A stretch of 64,000 bases of DNA from Protopterus annectens (lineage: Eukaryota > Chordata > Ceratodontiformes > Protopteridae). Below the pieces are notes generated by a model, which did not search any database, was not told the origin of the DNA, and saw only the letters and a program-made list of their open reading frames with translations. This document shows, in pieces, positions 45,335 through 56,250 of this stretch. Position 1 is the stretch's first letter. Each line of letters starts with the position of its first letter. The DNA lies in the NCBI RefSeq assembly GCF_019279795.1, contig NC_056727.1, forward strand, positions 1,212,363,577 to 1,212,427,576, in the 5' to 3' direction. A program made the translations under genes and the position numbers.

Positions 45335-47703
45335 GTAATAACCTCCCTACAGAAGGTGGCCGACACCCTTAAGTTCTGCTACTGGCTCCAGCTTGTAGCT
45401 GGTAAGCCAGGGCAATTAAGGAAAAGGTAGTAGACCTAGCAATGGATGGGGGCACAGGTTAGGAAGCCAAAGGATGATACAGAGGAGTTAAAAATAGCTC
45501 AAAAAAATATTAATTTTATGAAAAAACAATGCTGAATGTTACCTGCAGAAACAAATAAATATGAATTTCATTCTGTTTACAATTAGTTTCTGCAAGTTTC
45601 CTTTATATTTAAGATTAGATTCATTCTCATCTTACACATCTTATCCAGTCCAAACTCTGCCTTCCATCCCAGCTCCTTCTCTGCCAAATGCGGGTCAGCA
45701 TAACAGGCTGCAATATCTCCTTCTCGCCTAGCAGTTATCTTGTACTTAATCTAAATGAGGAAAAAAAACACAGATGTGAAGCATTGGTTTCAGTAGTGAT
45801 TAGGATATATTTCACTGCTTTCATTTCATACACAATGTTTGATTTTAGAGAAATGAAAAACATACAGTAACTGGTAGTAGGAACTGGAATTGCAGAATTT
45901 TACAGTTCAGTTTTTTCAACATTATTCTTCTCTTATGTACTTTTGAAGTTTCTGATATGACAGGACTGCAAAACGTGGGAAGTGATTACCTAATGTCATC
46001 AGATTTACTGTTGTTTAAGCAAGTTTTAGATGATTTTAACAATGAAGATGCAGCAAAACTAAATATATCAAGGTGCTAGACAGACGGACAGCATTATCTG
46101 AATATTTGAGGGTATCATGTTAAATCTACTACTTCTAGTAAATTACATTCCAAGATAGCAATGGCTTATATTAGAGCCTTATTCATTTCTCATTCACTTT
46201 CCTTTAGATTTTTCTGATAAAAGCTGCAAAGGCAGAAAACTAATGGCTGACCAAACATACCTTTTGCCAGCCATAACTTCTGGTCATTCTACAAACAAAG
46301 GCTAGCAGAAAGCTATAACTCTCACCAATAGATTCTGGACTTGCCCATTGGCCAGAAATCACAAAGGTGGTATCACAGTGGGTTTGAATGCAGAGAGTTC
46401 ATAATGAAAAGTCTGTAAGTGCAAATATGTGGATGTTAGAATTGTGGGGTCTTTCACACTGATACGCTTTCTCTTGTTGGATGACATACTGCATATTCGT
46501 GTGACATGAAGTACAAGAGGAAACAGGAAAGGTCAAAAGTTGTGCATCTCAGGAAAAATGGTGCAGGATGAACTAAGTATTTCAGAATTTATGTTTAGCA
46601 TGCAATACTTACTTAGTAAAGGAACTCCGTGCTACAGACATACGGTGAAGTAACTACATTAATTTGTTTATGTTCATTTTTGATTAGCTGTGCTAGTGTA
46701 GAACTTGACCAAGTGAGAAATTACACTTCAGAATTTTTGGATTTGAGAATTTTGGGCTTCAAATACTGATACCATATCTCCCCAGGGCCTCCTCCCACTG
46801 GGTTATGTTGAAAGCACCTCTAGAGGGCCCTGCATGATGGTGGGGGGAGAGGGAGTGCATCCCTACAAGGTGCCCAAAAACCTCAACTACTTACTCTCAA
46901 TCCAAAGGAACAATGGCCCCCAAGGCTGTCCTTGATTACCAAACCCCTCACCCTGACTTAGAAAGTATGTACAGTGACTGTGCAAAAAAAAAAAATAATT
47001 TCCACTTCTCTGACCTTTACTCCCACACTGTTTTGGGCACCACTTACAGGCTGGACCATAAATGAAGCTAGGGACATAGATGGACCACAAATTAAAGATT
47101 TTTGCCCAAGAACTCAAGGCTCCTGCTTCAGCACCACAAACCAGTGTCTATAAAACTTTAGACATTCTCCCAATCCACTTGTTAATCTCACATCAGTCTT
47201 GGCATTTCTCAACAACAAGTCTCCAATGTACCCAAACTCTCCACCATTAACAACTGTTCCATTTCCTCTGCCACAACATGAAAATAGATTCCAAACTTTT
47301 TCAGGGAAGTAATGGGTTCCACTTTGGTGGTGCTGATTTCATTTTAGGCACTTTATACCCAACAGAGAGCTGTGTGAGTACAATGTGGAGGGCATCATCA
47401 GAGGAGGAAAAAAGAAAATTTTCAAATCATGGGTATACCAAACTTACATCCTCAAAATCCGACACCCTCTCACATAAACTGTGTCATGATATCCTGTTCA
47501 TCCAAATCAAGAACAAATGCAACAAGATATACCCTAGGTGGAGCCAAACATCCTTAAGGAATCTTATAAAGCCAAGAAACTTGCTGTGTTCATTCAGGGC
47601 TGGTTATACCATGAGAGAGAGACCCCTGTGATTCGTATGTCTGCAGGACTTCCCACAGCACTAGCTGAAGAACACAACCATAAGCCTTCTCCAAGCCCAC
47701 AAA
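45335..47703. other. Unrecognised DNA
   Basis: No gene supported. The 117-codon open frame at 47278-47631 (plus) has no domain I recognise and no splice or start context. Confidence 0.45.
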
Positions 47704-47764
47704 AAGTACAGTTGTGTACACTTACCATAAACGTAGATGTTCGAGTGTATTCACTGTTGCAGTC

Positions 47765-47925
47765 ATTACATTTGGGTTATCTGCCTGCAGGTAGCTCTCA
47801 GCCAGCCTGAATATCAAAGTCTTGGATTCCTGCGTCGGATGCTGTCTCTTCTTCCATTCCATGACGTCAGGTCGTCAGGGGTATAAAACATGCAGCTGAC
47901 GCCATTACATCAGTTTTTCTTGCCC
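47765..47925 (+). repeat. DIRS C terminal inverted repeat, left, with CRE and TATA motifs
   Basis: Inverted match to 53090-53250. Contains TGACGTCA (47862-47869) followed by TATAAAA (47882-47888). Read from this end the promoter-like pair points into the element, as it also does at the other end. Confidence 0.8.
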
Positions 47926-48074
47926 CAGATGTCAGGTGCCTCCATAATGGGAAGCAATAGTATACAAGGTTACACCTCCAACAAAAAAGCAAATACACCA
48001 AACTGCTTTGAGCATAGTAAACAAGAATAGAGGTATAGTCAATAGAAATCAGGGGGCTGGAGGGAGGGTAACCA

Positions 48075-48190
48075 AGACTGCAACCGTGAATACACACGAA
48101 CATCTACATTTATGGTAAGTGTAAACAACTGTACTAAGTTCTTCATGTTTCACTGTTGCAGTCATCACATTTGGGTAGATTCCCAAAGCT
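48075..48190. repeat. DIRS C internal complementary region
   Basis: Complements both outer edges of the element, joined near AACTGTACTAAGTTCTTC, as in copy B. Confidence 0.85.
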
Positions 48191-48271
48191 AAGGATGGGA
48201 GGAGGTAATTAGATAGCATTAGAACCAGCTATTAAGCCCTGCAAAATTGCAGTGGCAAAACCAGCCCTGGA

Positions 48272-49300
48272 TTAGAAAAAAATAGGCATGTGGAAATGCT
48301 TGGTGAAGGTATGTACAGAGCTCCAGGTAGCAGCTTCTAGGATGTCCCTAGTAGGGACACCTCTGAGAAGGGCTGTAAAGGTAAATGCAGCCCTGGTGGA
48401 ATGTGATTTTATCCCCTGTGGGGTAGGTTTTCCATGATGCTTATAGCATAAATGAATGCAATGGCCTATCCACTTAGAAATGGTTTGCTTTGAAATGGCC
48501 CTCCCCTCTGCCCCTGAAGCAAAGCCAACTAGCAGCTGTTCAGATTTTCTGAGAGGCTTAGTCCTGTCCAAATAAAATCCAAGTTGTCTGTGCACGTCCA
48601 ACGAGTGCAGTATTCGTTCTTCTTTGTTTTGTGGATTTGAGAAAAAGGTAGGCAAATGAATGGACTGATTAAGGGCCACACTAAACACCACCTTGGGCAT
48701 AAAGGAGGGATTGGTCCTGAGGGACACCCTGTCTGCATGGAAGATGATGAAGGGCTCCACTGCCATGAGGGCCTGTAATTCAGACACTCTTCTTGCTGAA
48801 GTGAGGCTAGAAGGAAGGCTGTTTTCCAAGAAAGGAATTTCAACTCTGCAGTTGCAGCTGGCTCAAAAGGAGGTAAAGTGAGCTTTTCCAATACAGAATT
48901 AAGGTCCCAGGCTGGAGTAGGGGCTCTCCTGGGAGGTCTTAAATTTTTGGCCCCTCTGAGGAATTGCTTTAGCAGGGGGTGAGAGAAGAGGGGTGGGTTC
49001 AGTATTATAATGTGCTGAAATGGCAGAGGCATGAATTTTAATTGACAAGAAGGAAAGGCCCTTGTGGAGCATCTCTGTTAAGTACTGAAGAATATGCGGT
49101 AAGCTGGGCACCATTGTGCCCATCCCCTGAGACTGACTCCAGGAACAGTATCTTTTCCATTTTTCAGCATAGGATTTTCTAGTACTAGGCCTCCTTGCCT
49201 CCAGAATGATGTCTAGCACCTGCTTACTGAGAGATGCTATTGGAGAGCTCAAGGAATTAGCCAGGCTGCAAGGTTCAGGGTTTGAAGCTGAGGGTGCAGA
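48272..49300 (-). pseudogene. DIRS C tyrosine recombinase region
   Basis: HSTRAAFTFTALLRGVP (HxxR box) near 48350-48405, DILEAATWSSVHTFTKHF after it, RVSELQALMAVEPF near 48750-48790 and LSFLSIKIHASAISAHY near 49010-49070. Broken; fossil. Confidence 0.86.
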
Positions 49301-51170
49301 ATCTGGCCTCCTGCTGAGACAGCAGGGAAGGGGTCTGAGGCAGGTGCCATGGTTCCAGCAGTGACATACTGCGCAAGAGGGGGTACCAGTGCTGGCGTGG
49401 CCAGTCTGGTGCAATCAGTATTGTCCTTGGTTTGTCCCGTTTGATCTTTAGCAGAACTTTCGAGAGGAGAGGCGGGGGGGGGGGCATAAACTGAGAGACT
49501 TTCCCAGGTGAAGGACAGGGCATCCACTTTCCAAGCTTGACTGTGGGAAGTCCTTGTGCAAGATTTGTCCAATTGGTAGTTCTGAGGGGAGGCAAAAAGG
49601 TCTCTCTCTGGATTCCCCCATTTGTTTCTCAAAAGGTTGAATATCTTTGGCTCCAGTTTCCACTCCTGTGGGTCCATGAGATTTCTGCTTAGGTTGTCTG
49701 CCAGTGACTTTAGCTTGCCTGGCAGGAATTGAGCTTGTAGGTGAACTTGGTAGCTCAAGGCTGTGTTCCACAGAGCCATGGCTAGTCTGCAGAGAGGATA
49801 TGAGTGGGTTCCCTCCTGCTTGTTTATGTACCACATAACAGTGGTGTTGTCTTTCTTTACCAATAATTGTCCTGAAAGAATGTGGTCCTTGAAGGCTGTC
49901 AGGGAATTCTGTACAGCTAACATTTCTTTTTGATTGATATGCATGTGCATTTGATCTCTGGTTCCATTTGCTCTGAATGCACTGCCCTGCCAAGTGAGTC
50001 CCCCATGCATAGTCTGATGCGTCTGTTGTTAGGGTTTGGGTGGCAGGGGGTAGAGTAAATGAGAGCCCCTTGTTGTAGTAGCAGGCCTCTGCCCACCAAA
50101 GGAACTCTGTCTTTATGCAAGGAATGATAGGAATCATTGATTCCAGGCCCTGAGAATGTTGACACCATAAGCTTTTTAGATACCATTGTAGTTTCCTCAT
50201 ATGCAGTCTTGCATATGGAATTAGTAGAATGCAAGAGGCCTTGAACCCCAGGGCTTGCAGGATTTTCCTTGCAGATAGCTGGGTTTTTGAGGCCAGTAGT
50301 TTGAAGTAGGCTGTCAAATAACTGTTTCTCTGGCGTGAGTTAAGCCATCTGGGAAGTTGTGTTCAAGCTTGCTCCCAGGAATACAATTTGTTGACAGGGT
50401 ACTAGATGAGATTTCTTTTCCTTTATGGTGTACCCCAGTGAGGTTAGAAGTCTCTTTACAAATGCCAGATGTTTTAGTAGCATGCCCTGGTTTTCTGCCT
50501 GAATTAGACAATCGTCCAGGTATGGATATATTTGAATATTTCTTTGCCTGCAAAATGCAATGACTGAAGCTAGACACTTTGTGAATACCATGGGCGCAGT
50601 AGATAAGCCAAAGGGAAGTGCAGAGAATTGATGGTGCATGGAGCCTGCTCTGAAGCGTAGGTATTTCCTGCAAGATTCCCTTATTGGAATGTGCAGGTAA
50701 GCTTCTTTTAAGTCTAAGGTTGCCAACCACGCATCTTTGCCTAGCATAGTAAGCAGCTGTTGAAGTGTTAGCATTCTGAATTTTGGGATTACCAAAAAGG
50801 TGTTTGGAATAGATAGGTCCCGTACAGGATGCTAGGAGCTGTCTTTTCTGGGTACTAGGAAAAGTCTTGAGTAAAAACCTTGTCCCCTTTCTTCTGCTGG
50901 GACAGGTTGAATAGCCCTGATACTTAGAAGAGAGGGCACCTGCCGCTGAGCATCTGCCCACTGATTTGGGGGTAGGTCTGACCAACCGTTTGGGGTTGGT
51001 AAGGTGTTGAAGTGGAATCTGTATCCTTGGAAAACTATATTTAAAACCCATTTGTCCTGGGTAATGACTTCCCAGTTTTTTGCATGCAGGGCGATCTTTC
51101 TCCCTAAGGGAGTGGGCAGTTTAGCAGGACTTGGAAGGGTTAAGGTTAAGTCATTGTGACATTTTTGCAT
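49300..51170 (-). pseudogene. DIRS C reverse transcriptase / RNase H region
   Basis: RT blocks: LATLDLKEAYLHIPIRES (about 50670-50730), FGLSTAPMVFTKCLA, and IYPYLDDCLIQAE, whose YxDD catalytic box lies near 50510-50530. An RNase H side with TLTTDASDYAWG and VMWYINKQ lies near 49810-50040. Broken; fossil. Confidence 0.88.
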
Positions 51171-52960
51171 GGGGGGGGGGGGGTCTTACTACTTCCAGCT
51201 TTGGAAGTGGGAGCCCCCCACTGCTTTGGCCTGTGTGTACCTTGAGACTGTAGCCTAGGTGGTCTGCTGTTCCTGGGTTTGGGCTGAGAAGGCCTGAAAA
51301 AGACTGGAAAGGACCAATTCTTAGAAGGCCAATGCCTACTAAATCTGGGAGGCTGTACTTGCAGGAAATCGTTAACAGTTTGCATAAATTTAGCTTTTTC
51401 CTCCATAATTTTAAGGACTTCTTCTGCTTTGTTGCCAAACAGGCGGTCTTGGTTTAAGGGAGCATCCAGTAATTTAGCTTTAAAATGATCTGGCAAATTT
51501 TGCTCCTTAAGCCAAGCATGCCTTCTAAGTACAGACCCAATGACAGCAGCCCTGCAAGATGCTTCTAAAGAGTCAAACCCACATTGCAAAGTATGTTTAC
51601 CAACTTGTTCAACAGAATGCATTAAATCTTGTAATTCTTTATGTTCAGCACAGTCAGGAATCAACATCATTTTCTGTTTAAGAAGTCCCATAGTATGTTG
51701 TTGATACTTTAACATATGAAACTGGCAGTTTAAGCCGCTAATGGCCAAAGTACCAGAAGTGTATACCCTCTTACCCCATGTGTCCAAGGCCCTGGAATCT
51801 CTATCAGAGGGGGTAGGGTTTTTAGCAGTAGTAGCCTTAATGCCTTTTGGTCCTTGGGGAAATGGTCTCTGGATCCGCAGTAGGATTTTTGAAGAGAAAC
51901 TTGTGAGAGTCAGGTACTCTAATACCTGTCAGGTTTTCTGGGAGCTGGAGGTAAAGAGTCTGGGGCCAAGCTAGATTCCAGGAAGGCATCATCTATAATG
52001 TCCAGAACAGGAGGGATAGCTAAAGGCCTGTGTTGAGAGAGGAGTAAGAATTCCCTAAGCCTCTTTTTGGAGTCAGAGAAATCCTGGCTTTCCCAGCAGA
52101 AATGTTCCTTAAGAGTGCAAGGTTTCACCAAAAGAAAAATCTTCTGGAGGGGAAGCAGCAGGATTTGAATCCTCTGCATCAGAATCCTCATAGGTAGATA
52201 AGGGCAAATCCTGGTAATCAGAAGAAACAGAAATTTCAGAATCCTAATCAGAAGAATCAGAAGGAAAATCAGTTCTAGGTCTCAGAGGGGGAAGGCTGAC
52301 TTCCCCTAATTAAAGTAATAAGGTCTTCAGCCATTCTTATCATTTGTTTTTTAGGCATATGGGCTTGACCATGCAGTTTGGACGTCAGTTTTCTAGGCGT
52401 GGATCGAGTTTTAGGCCTTGAAGAAGATGGCATCAGTTTGAAATGCAAGTCTGTAGGCCTGAATACACACTCAAAAGCCGGTGCCTGCACAGCGGATCTG
52501 GAACCATCCAAGGTAGAGACATCCGCAGGTTCCAAAGTCGAAGAAGCATCTCGTGGCATACCAGACTCCGAAAGGGTCTCAGTAAAGGCCTGCGAATCTG
52601 AAGTAGCGGGTATCAGGGGCTGCGAAAGTGCCTCATTGAGTACCGGCGAACTGGCGACTAGCTTAATGGAAGCATCGTCGGCAGTTTTGGACCTATGCGG
52701 TCTGTCTCTGTCTTTACATTTTTTCGGAATATCGGTAGGCAGATGGCTTACCAAAGCCATTTCTGGATAGTTAAACCAAGTACCAAATTAATTTGCTGCA
52801 AAAATAGCCCGACGACGAATAGTTCGGGGATTTAATAAGGCACAAAACAGACAGCGAGGAACGTTGTGGTCTGGGCCTAAGCAAGGAATGCAGTACAAAT
52901 GAAAATCTTTGAGGTATGTGCTTTCCACAGGTAATACAATGGTTAACTTTTACTGACATC
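51146..52960 (-). pseudogene. DIRS C gag-like region
   Basis: Gag-like region with RAAVIGSVLRRHAWLKEQ and LFGNKAEEVLKIMEEKAK (51390-51570), an acidic middle, and near 52790-52960 the N-terminal cysteine-containing segment (ITCGKHIPQRF). Broken; fossil. Confidence 0.82.
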
Positions 52961-53089
52961 GGTTAAGAGAAAGAAAAAGGATCATCAATGGGGTACTTAG
53001 CTTATTTGAAGACTTCGGTTCTGAAACTCGAAAATGAAAATCTCAGGAGTTGGCCGACTGGCACTTGTGAACTGCTTCTGCTTCGGGCA

Positions 53090-53250
53090 CCGTGTGGCAA
53101 GAAAGACTGATGTAATGGCGTCGGCTGTATGTTTTATACCCCTGACTACCTGATGTCATGGAAGAAAAAACAGCATCAGGCGCAGGATTCCAAGGCTTTG
53201 ATATTTAGGCTGGCTGAGGGCTACCTGCAGGCAGATAACCCAAACGTAAT
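53090..53250 (-). repeat. DIRS C terminal inverted repeat, right
   Basis: Partner of 47765-47925 and the 5' end in the element's sense; a TATAAAA motif is present on the minus strand near 53132. Confidence 0.82.
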
Positions 53251-53279
53251 GACTGCAACAGTGAAACACGAAGAGCATC

Positions 53280-53481
53280 GGTATTCTCAGTGCCTGTTAC
53301 TTCTTTTTCTTTCTAGGGTGGCCAATTTTAATTCTTTTGTTATGCCTGAGTTGTCCTTAAACTCATCTCCCCTCCCTCTAAATACCTCCCCTTCGTATCT
53401 GTCAAAGTGGCAAATTTGAGCTGTTTGCTGCTGTGATTGATAGATCACAGCAGGAGACCAAGTCCAAGTGCTGAGAATACT
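53280..53481. mobile_element. Small element with GTATTCTCAG terminal inverted repeats
   Basis: Starts GTATTCTCAGTGC (53280-53292) and ends GTGCTGAGAATAC (53469-53481): 13-base inverted ends with two differences, enclosing about 175 bp. Looks like a MITE. DIRS C ends only five bases before it. Family not recognised. Confidence 0.45.
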
Positions 53482-54658
53482 CTTGTGTGTGATTATCCCC
53501 GTTTGTCTTTTAAGCAGACATTGAAAAGCAAGCAATGGTAATTAAACCTGAGTGAGTAAAAGAAAGCAGGGTACATGTGAAAACATATGTAAAGTCAATG
53601 CACTGACAGGAGCTTAGGGGCTATGATGTAATATTTTAAAGCCAAACACTGTATTGTGGGATACTTCGAGGTAGACTAAAAAATCAAGATGCTATTCACC
53701 ATCTTTGTAAGTGTCTGGAACTGCATTTAAAATAAAAAGTATATAGAGTCCAAAAGTAGTGTTAAAATGTAGGAAACATCAAGACTTGATGAAATAAACA
53801 TGTTTTTTTCAGTCTGTGGGTGTGGTTCTCCTTTAAAGTGGTTACATTATTGCTGAAAACTACAGTCCAATATAACCACACTTATCCTTCCCGAATGCTA
53901 CTGGAGTTCATTGCATCAGCCCAACTTGTTAGCCATCTGAACTGCTCAAAATAGCTCTGATATGAACAGAAAGTCACAACAGTTGCACCATTCTGCTTAT
54001 ATTAATAAGCACTATAAAGGGTGAAAACCATGTAAAGTTTACACCAACAACATTTTTTTTTGTTTTGCTAACTGTGTTGCTCTGCAACTTGTTCAGATAC
54101 ACAGTTAGTAAATGGAGAATGGCAGAATCAAGCCCAGAATTACAGCATGTAGCTTATTAACAATTTATAGCCTTAAACCTCCACACTAATCTGCCAAAAA
54201 AAGCATTTGACTATCTTGCCCCATTTTCTGAGTGAATTAACCGGGCATTATGTAGACATAAATGGTTCAGTAAGTACATACACAATCTTTATATCAAACA
54301 ACTTATCTATCCCAACCCAAATTTCTTTTGGACGTCTCTCAGGTATCAATCCTAAACCTGGTGCTATTCTCCATCTTTGTAAGTGTCTTAATTGTTCCTA
54401 TTTCTGGCTTGAATTTTATTCTGTACTCAAATTAATATATCTTCCATATAGACACAAAACATTTTCAGTTTCCACAGTTTTATAGCTAATCACCTGAGCA
54501 ATGACCTCACACCAACAGCTAACATGTTCATTTAAACAAAGGATGCAAATAAAATGCTTTAGAAATAATCAATATTGCTTGTTATTATAGCAAAACTTAA
54601 TGACATACCTGCTGGGTCTAACTGCATAGAGGCTGAAGCCCTAACTATGATGGCAGAC
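53482..54658. other. Unrecognised DNA with a spaced direct repeat
   Basis: No gene supported. A 26-base near-identical repeat (GCTATTC(A/T)CCATCTTTG..., one difference) occurs at about 53691-53716 and 54363-54388. Confidence 0.5.
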
Positions 54659-54676
54659 AACATACATTCAAATAGC
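54659..54676. repeat. PLE3 target duplication, left
   Basis: AACATACATTCAAATAGC, identical over 18 bases to 55419-55436. Confidence 0.88.
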
Positions 54677-54746
54677 GCCTCGGCTCACGCCTTCAAGGAG
54701 AATGAGTATCACAAACACTTCCAGATTATTTATACCATACAATAAC
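54677..54746 (+). repeat. PLE3 inverted repeat, left
   Basis: Begins GCCTCGGCTCACGCCTTCAA; reverse complement of 55262-55331 over about 70 bases. Confidence 0.88.
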
Positions 54747-54811
54747 CTTAATTACAAAACCAATAAAACAATTTAACAATCAATGAATCAATTAATTACA
54801 ATGTATTTCAT

Positions 54812-55252
54812 TCATAAAAATACTCTCCAGTTGCATTCTACATTAATACCACTAGGTGTCAGTGTGTTGTACTTTAATATAAAAACTGTTTCTTTATGCA
54901 GCAGTTTTTGTTTAACTAAATTACTATCATTATTATTAGTTATTATCTGTTCCAAAACTGTTGCCAATAAACCCTCAGGTAGACTATTATGATAATCTCT
55001 AAAATGCACTGCTAAAGGGCTTTCTAACTTATTATTTTTTATGTCCCTTACATGTTCTTGAAGTCGGACCTTGAAAGCTCTTTTGCTTTCCCCTATATAA
55101 AACAGTCCACATGGACACTTCAAAGCATAAACTATTGCTACTGAATTGCAAGAAAAAATTCCACAAGGTCTAAAAACCCTACCATTAATACATTCAAATG
55201 TTTTGCTTACATATTTACACGAAATACACTTCCTACACTGATATGTTCCCAT
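54812..55252 (-). CDS. PLE3 GIY-YIG endonuclease domain (partial protein)
   Basis: A 146-codon open frame. Residues 6-21 have a Cys set (CRKCISC...C), a feature placed ahead of the nuclease in Neptune-like PLEs. Residues 41-53 form the GIY-YIG core (VYALKCPCGLFYIG), followed by AFKVRLQEHVRDI with the conserved Arg. A C-terminal helix follows, with KETVFILKYNTLTPSGIN near the end. The domain nicks target DNA in the family. The RT half is missing, so the fragment is not a working element. The frame is uninterrupted, suggesting a fairly recent insertion. Confidence 0.8.
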   Translation of the reverse strand: MGTYQCRKCISCKYVSKTFECINGRVFRPCGIFSCNSVAIVYALKCPCGLFYIGESKRAFKVRLQEHVRDIKNNKLESPLAVHFRDYHNSLPEGLLATVLEQIITNNNDSNLVKQKLLHKETVFILKYNTLTPSGINVECNWRVFL

Positions 55253-55261
55253 TAAAGCTAT

Positions 55262-55331
55262 TGTATGGTATAAATAATCTGGAAGTGTTTGTGATACTCA
55301 TTCTCCTTGAAGGCGTGAGCCGAGGCGCTAG
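55262..55331 (-). repeat. PLE3 inverted repeat, right
   Basis: Inverted partner of 54677-54746, ending GCCGAGGCGCT. Confidence 0.88.
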
Positions 55332-55418
55332 AGAAGGGTAATAAAACTGTGTTGGATCTCTTTACTTGGTCGTATTGCTTGGATTATTCTTCTGCTTTTT
55401 TATTTTTGTTGCATATAT

Positions 55419-55436
55419 AACATACATTCAAATAGC
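55419..55436. repeat. PLE3 target duplication, right
   Basis: AACATACATTCAAATAGC, identical to 54659-54676. Confidence 0.88.
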
Positions 55437-56109
55437 AGACCTGGCACCTGAAAGGCTGGCTGGGTGATAAAAAAACTGAATAAAGGAGATCAGCTCATCT
55501 ATCATGAGAGTTGGGAGAGAGGATTTCCATTGTAGAATTCCTTACAGTTGAACAGCCAAAGGTTAAATTAAGGTATGTGAATTCTGTAGCTGGGATTGCA
55601 TGCCTAGATGGTAAAATTAGTGACACGGGGGTCAGTGCTGTGTATTCAATACATATTGCTGGCAGAATAGTCAAGCAAACATCTATGGTACAAAATGAAA
55701 AAAAAGGTGGCAGCCATGAAAGACAACTTACTAAAACCTGAATTTTGCCTTCATTGGCAAGCAGGACAGGGGAATAAAAAGAATGAGTCAAGTGAGGTGG
55801 TATGAAAGGCTGGATAATAAATTATGGTAAAAGGAAAAACTGAACTTATCGAAGACTTTAACGGTCTTTACTAATCTAGCCTCCACAGTAGTATCCTGGT
55901 GGCATACAGGTATAAAGCCCCGACTATGACCCAGGTGACCAGTGTTGAATTACTGGCTCAGACAGCGGACGGGAAGGCAAGGGAAGGATGGGTAGTACCT
56001 ATGGGGGTGGCAGAATTAGTGGATCTCAGCTGGCTGGTTCTGCCATGGAGGCTACACATATCACAAATGAGTAGCAGTTAGTTGGGAAGGGCATGCTCTG
56101 TGGCTGCCC
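55437..56109. other. Unrecognised DNA
   Basis: No gene supported; only short open frames on both strands. Confidence 0.5.
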
Positions 56110-56250
56110 AAGGCAGTGATGGTAGCTTCTGTCTGAGCATATGCAGGTGGTGCAGCTGGCATAGGACTTTCTGTGGTAAAGAGTTTGATTCCCTTATCCC
56201 TTATTTGCCTACTGTGTCACCCTGAATAAGTCACTTAACCAGAGACAGTA
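56110..56250 (+). mobile_element. MIR-like SINE fragment
   Basis: Contains GAGTTTGATTCCC and then ACTGTGTCACCCTGAATAAG followed by TCACTTAACC, matching the MIR/CORE-SINE central block (tgtgacc..gggcaagtcacttaacc). Old and partial; limits approximate. Confidence 0.5.

Larger units (their letters stand above)
47704..53274 (-). mobile_element. DIRS retrotransposon copy C
   Basis: A DIRS element of about 5.57 kb, minus strand, same family as copy B (matching outer ends, terminal repeats and protein regions). The order is gag, RT/RNase H, recombinase, internal complementary region. The two terminal repeats differ at somewhat under one base in ten by eye, a middle age close to or slightly younger than B. 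No target duplication seen. Broken, with several breaks. Confidence 0.92.
54677..55418 (-). mobile_element. Short Penelope-like element (PLE3) with inverted ends
   Basis: A 742-bp unit between perfect 18-bp target duplications. It carries a minus-strand GIY-YIG protein of the Neptune-like PLE type and about 70-bp inverted repeats (54677-54746 and 55262-55331). Past the right repeat is an 87-bp T-rich stretch before the duplication. RT is absent. It looks like a 5'-truncated PLE that gained an inverted copy of its 3' end on insertion, as PLE1 did. Confidence 0.82.

Noticed and set aside
53287-53535. 82-codon minus-strand frame as a gene
   Set aside because: It spans the small inverted-repeat element and runs out of it; more likely incidental.
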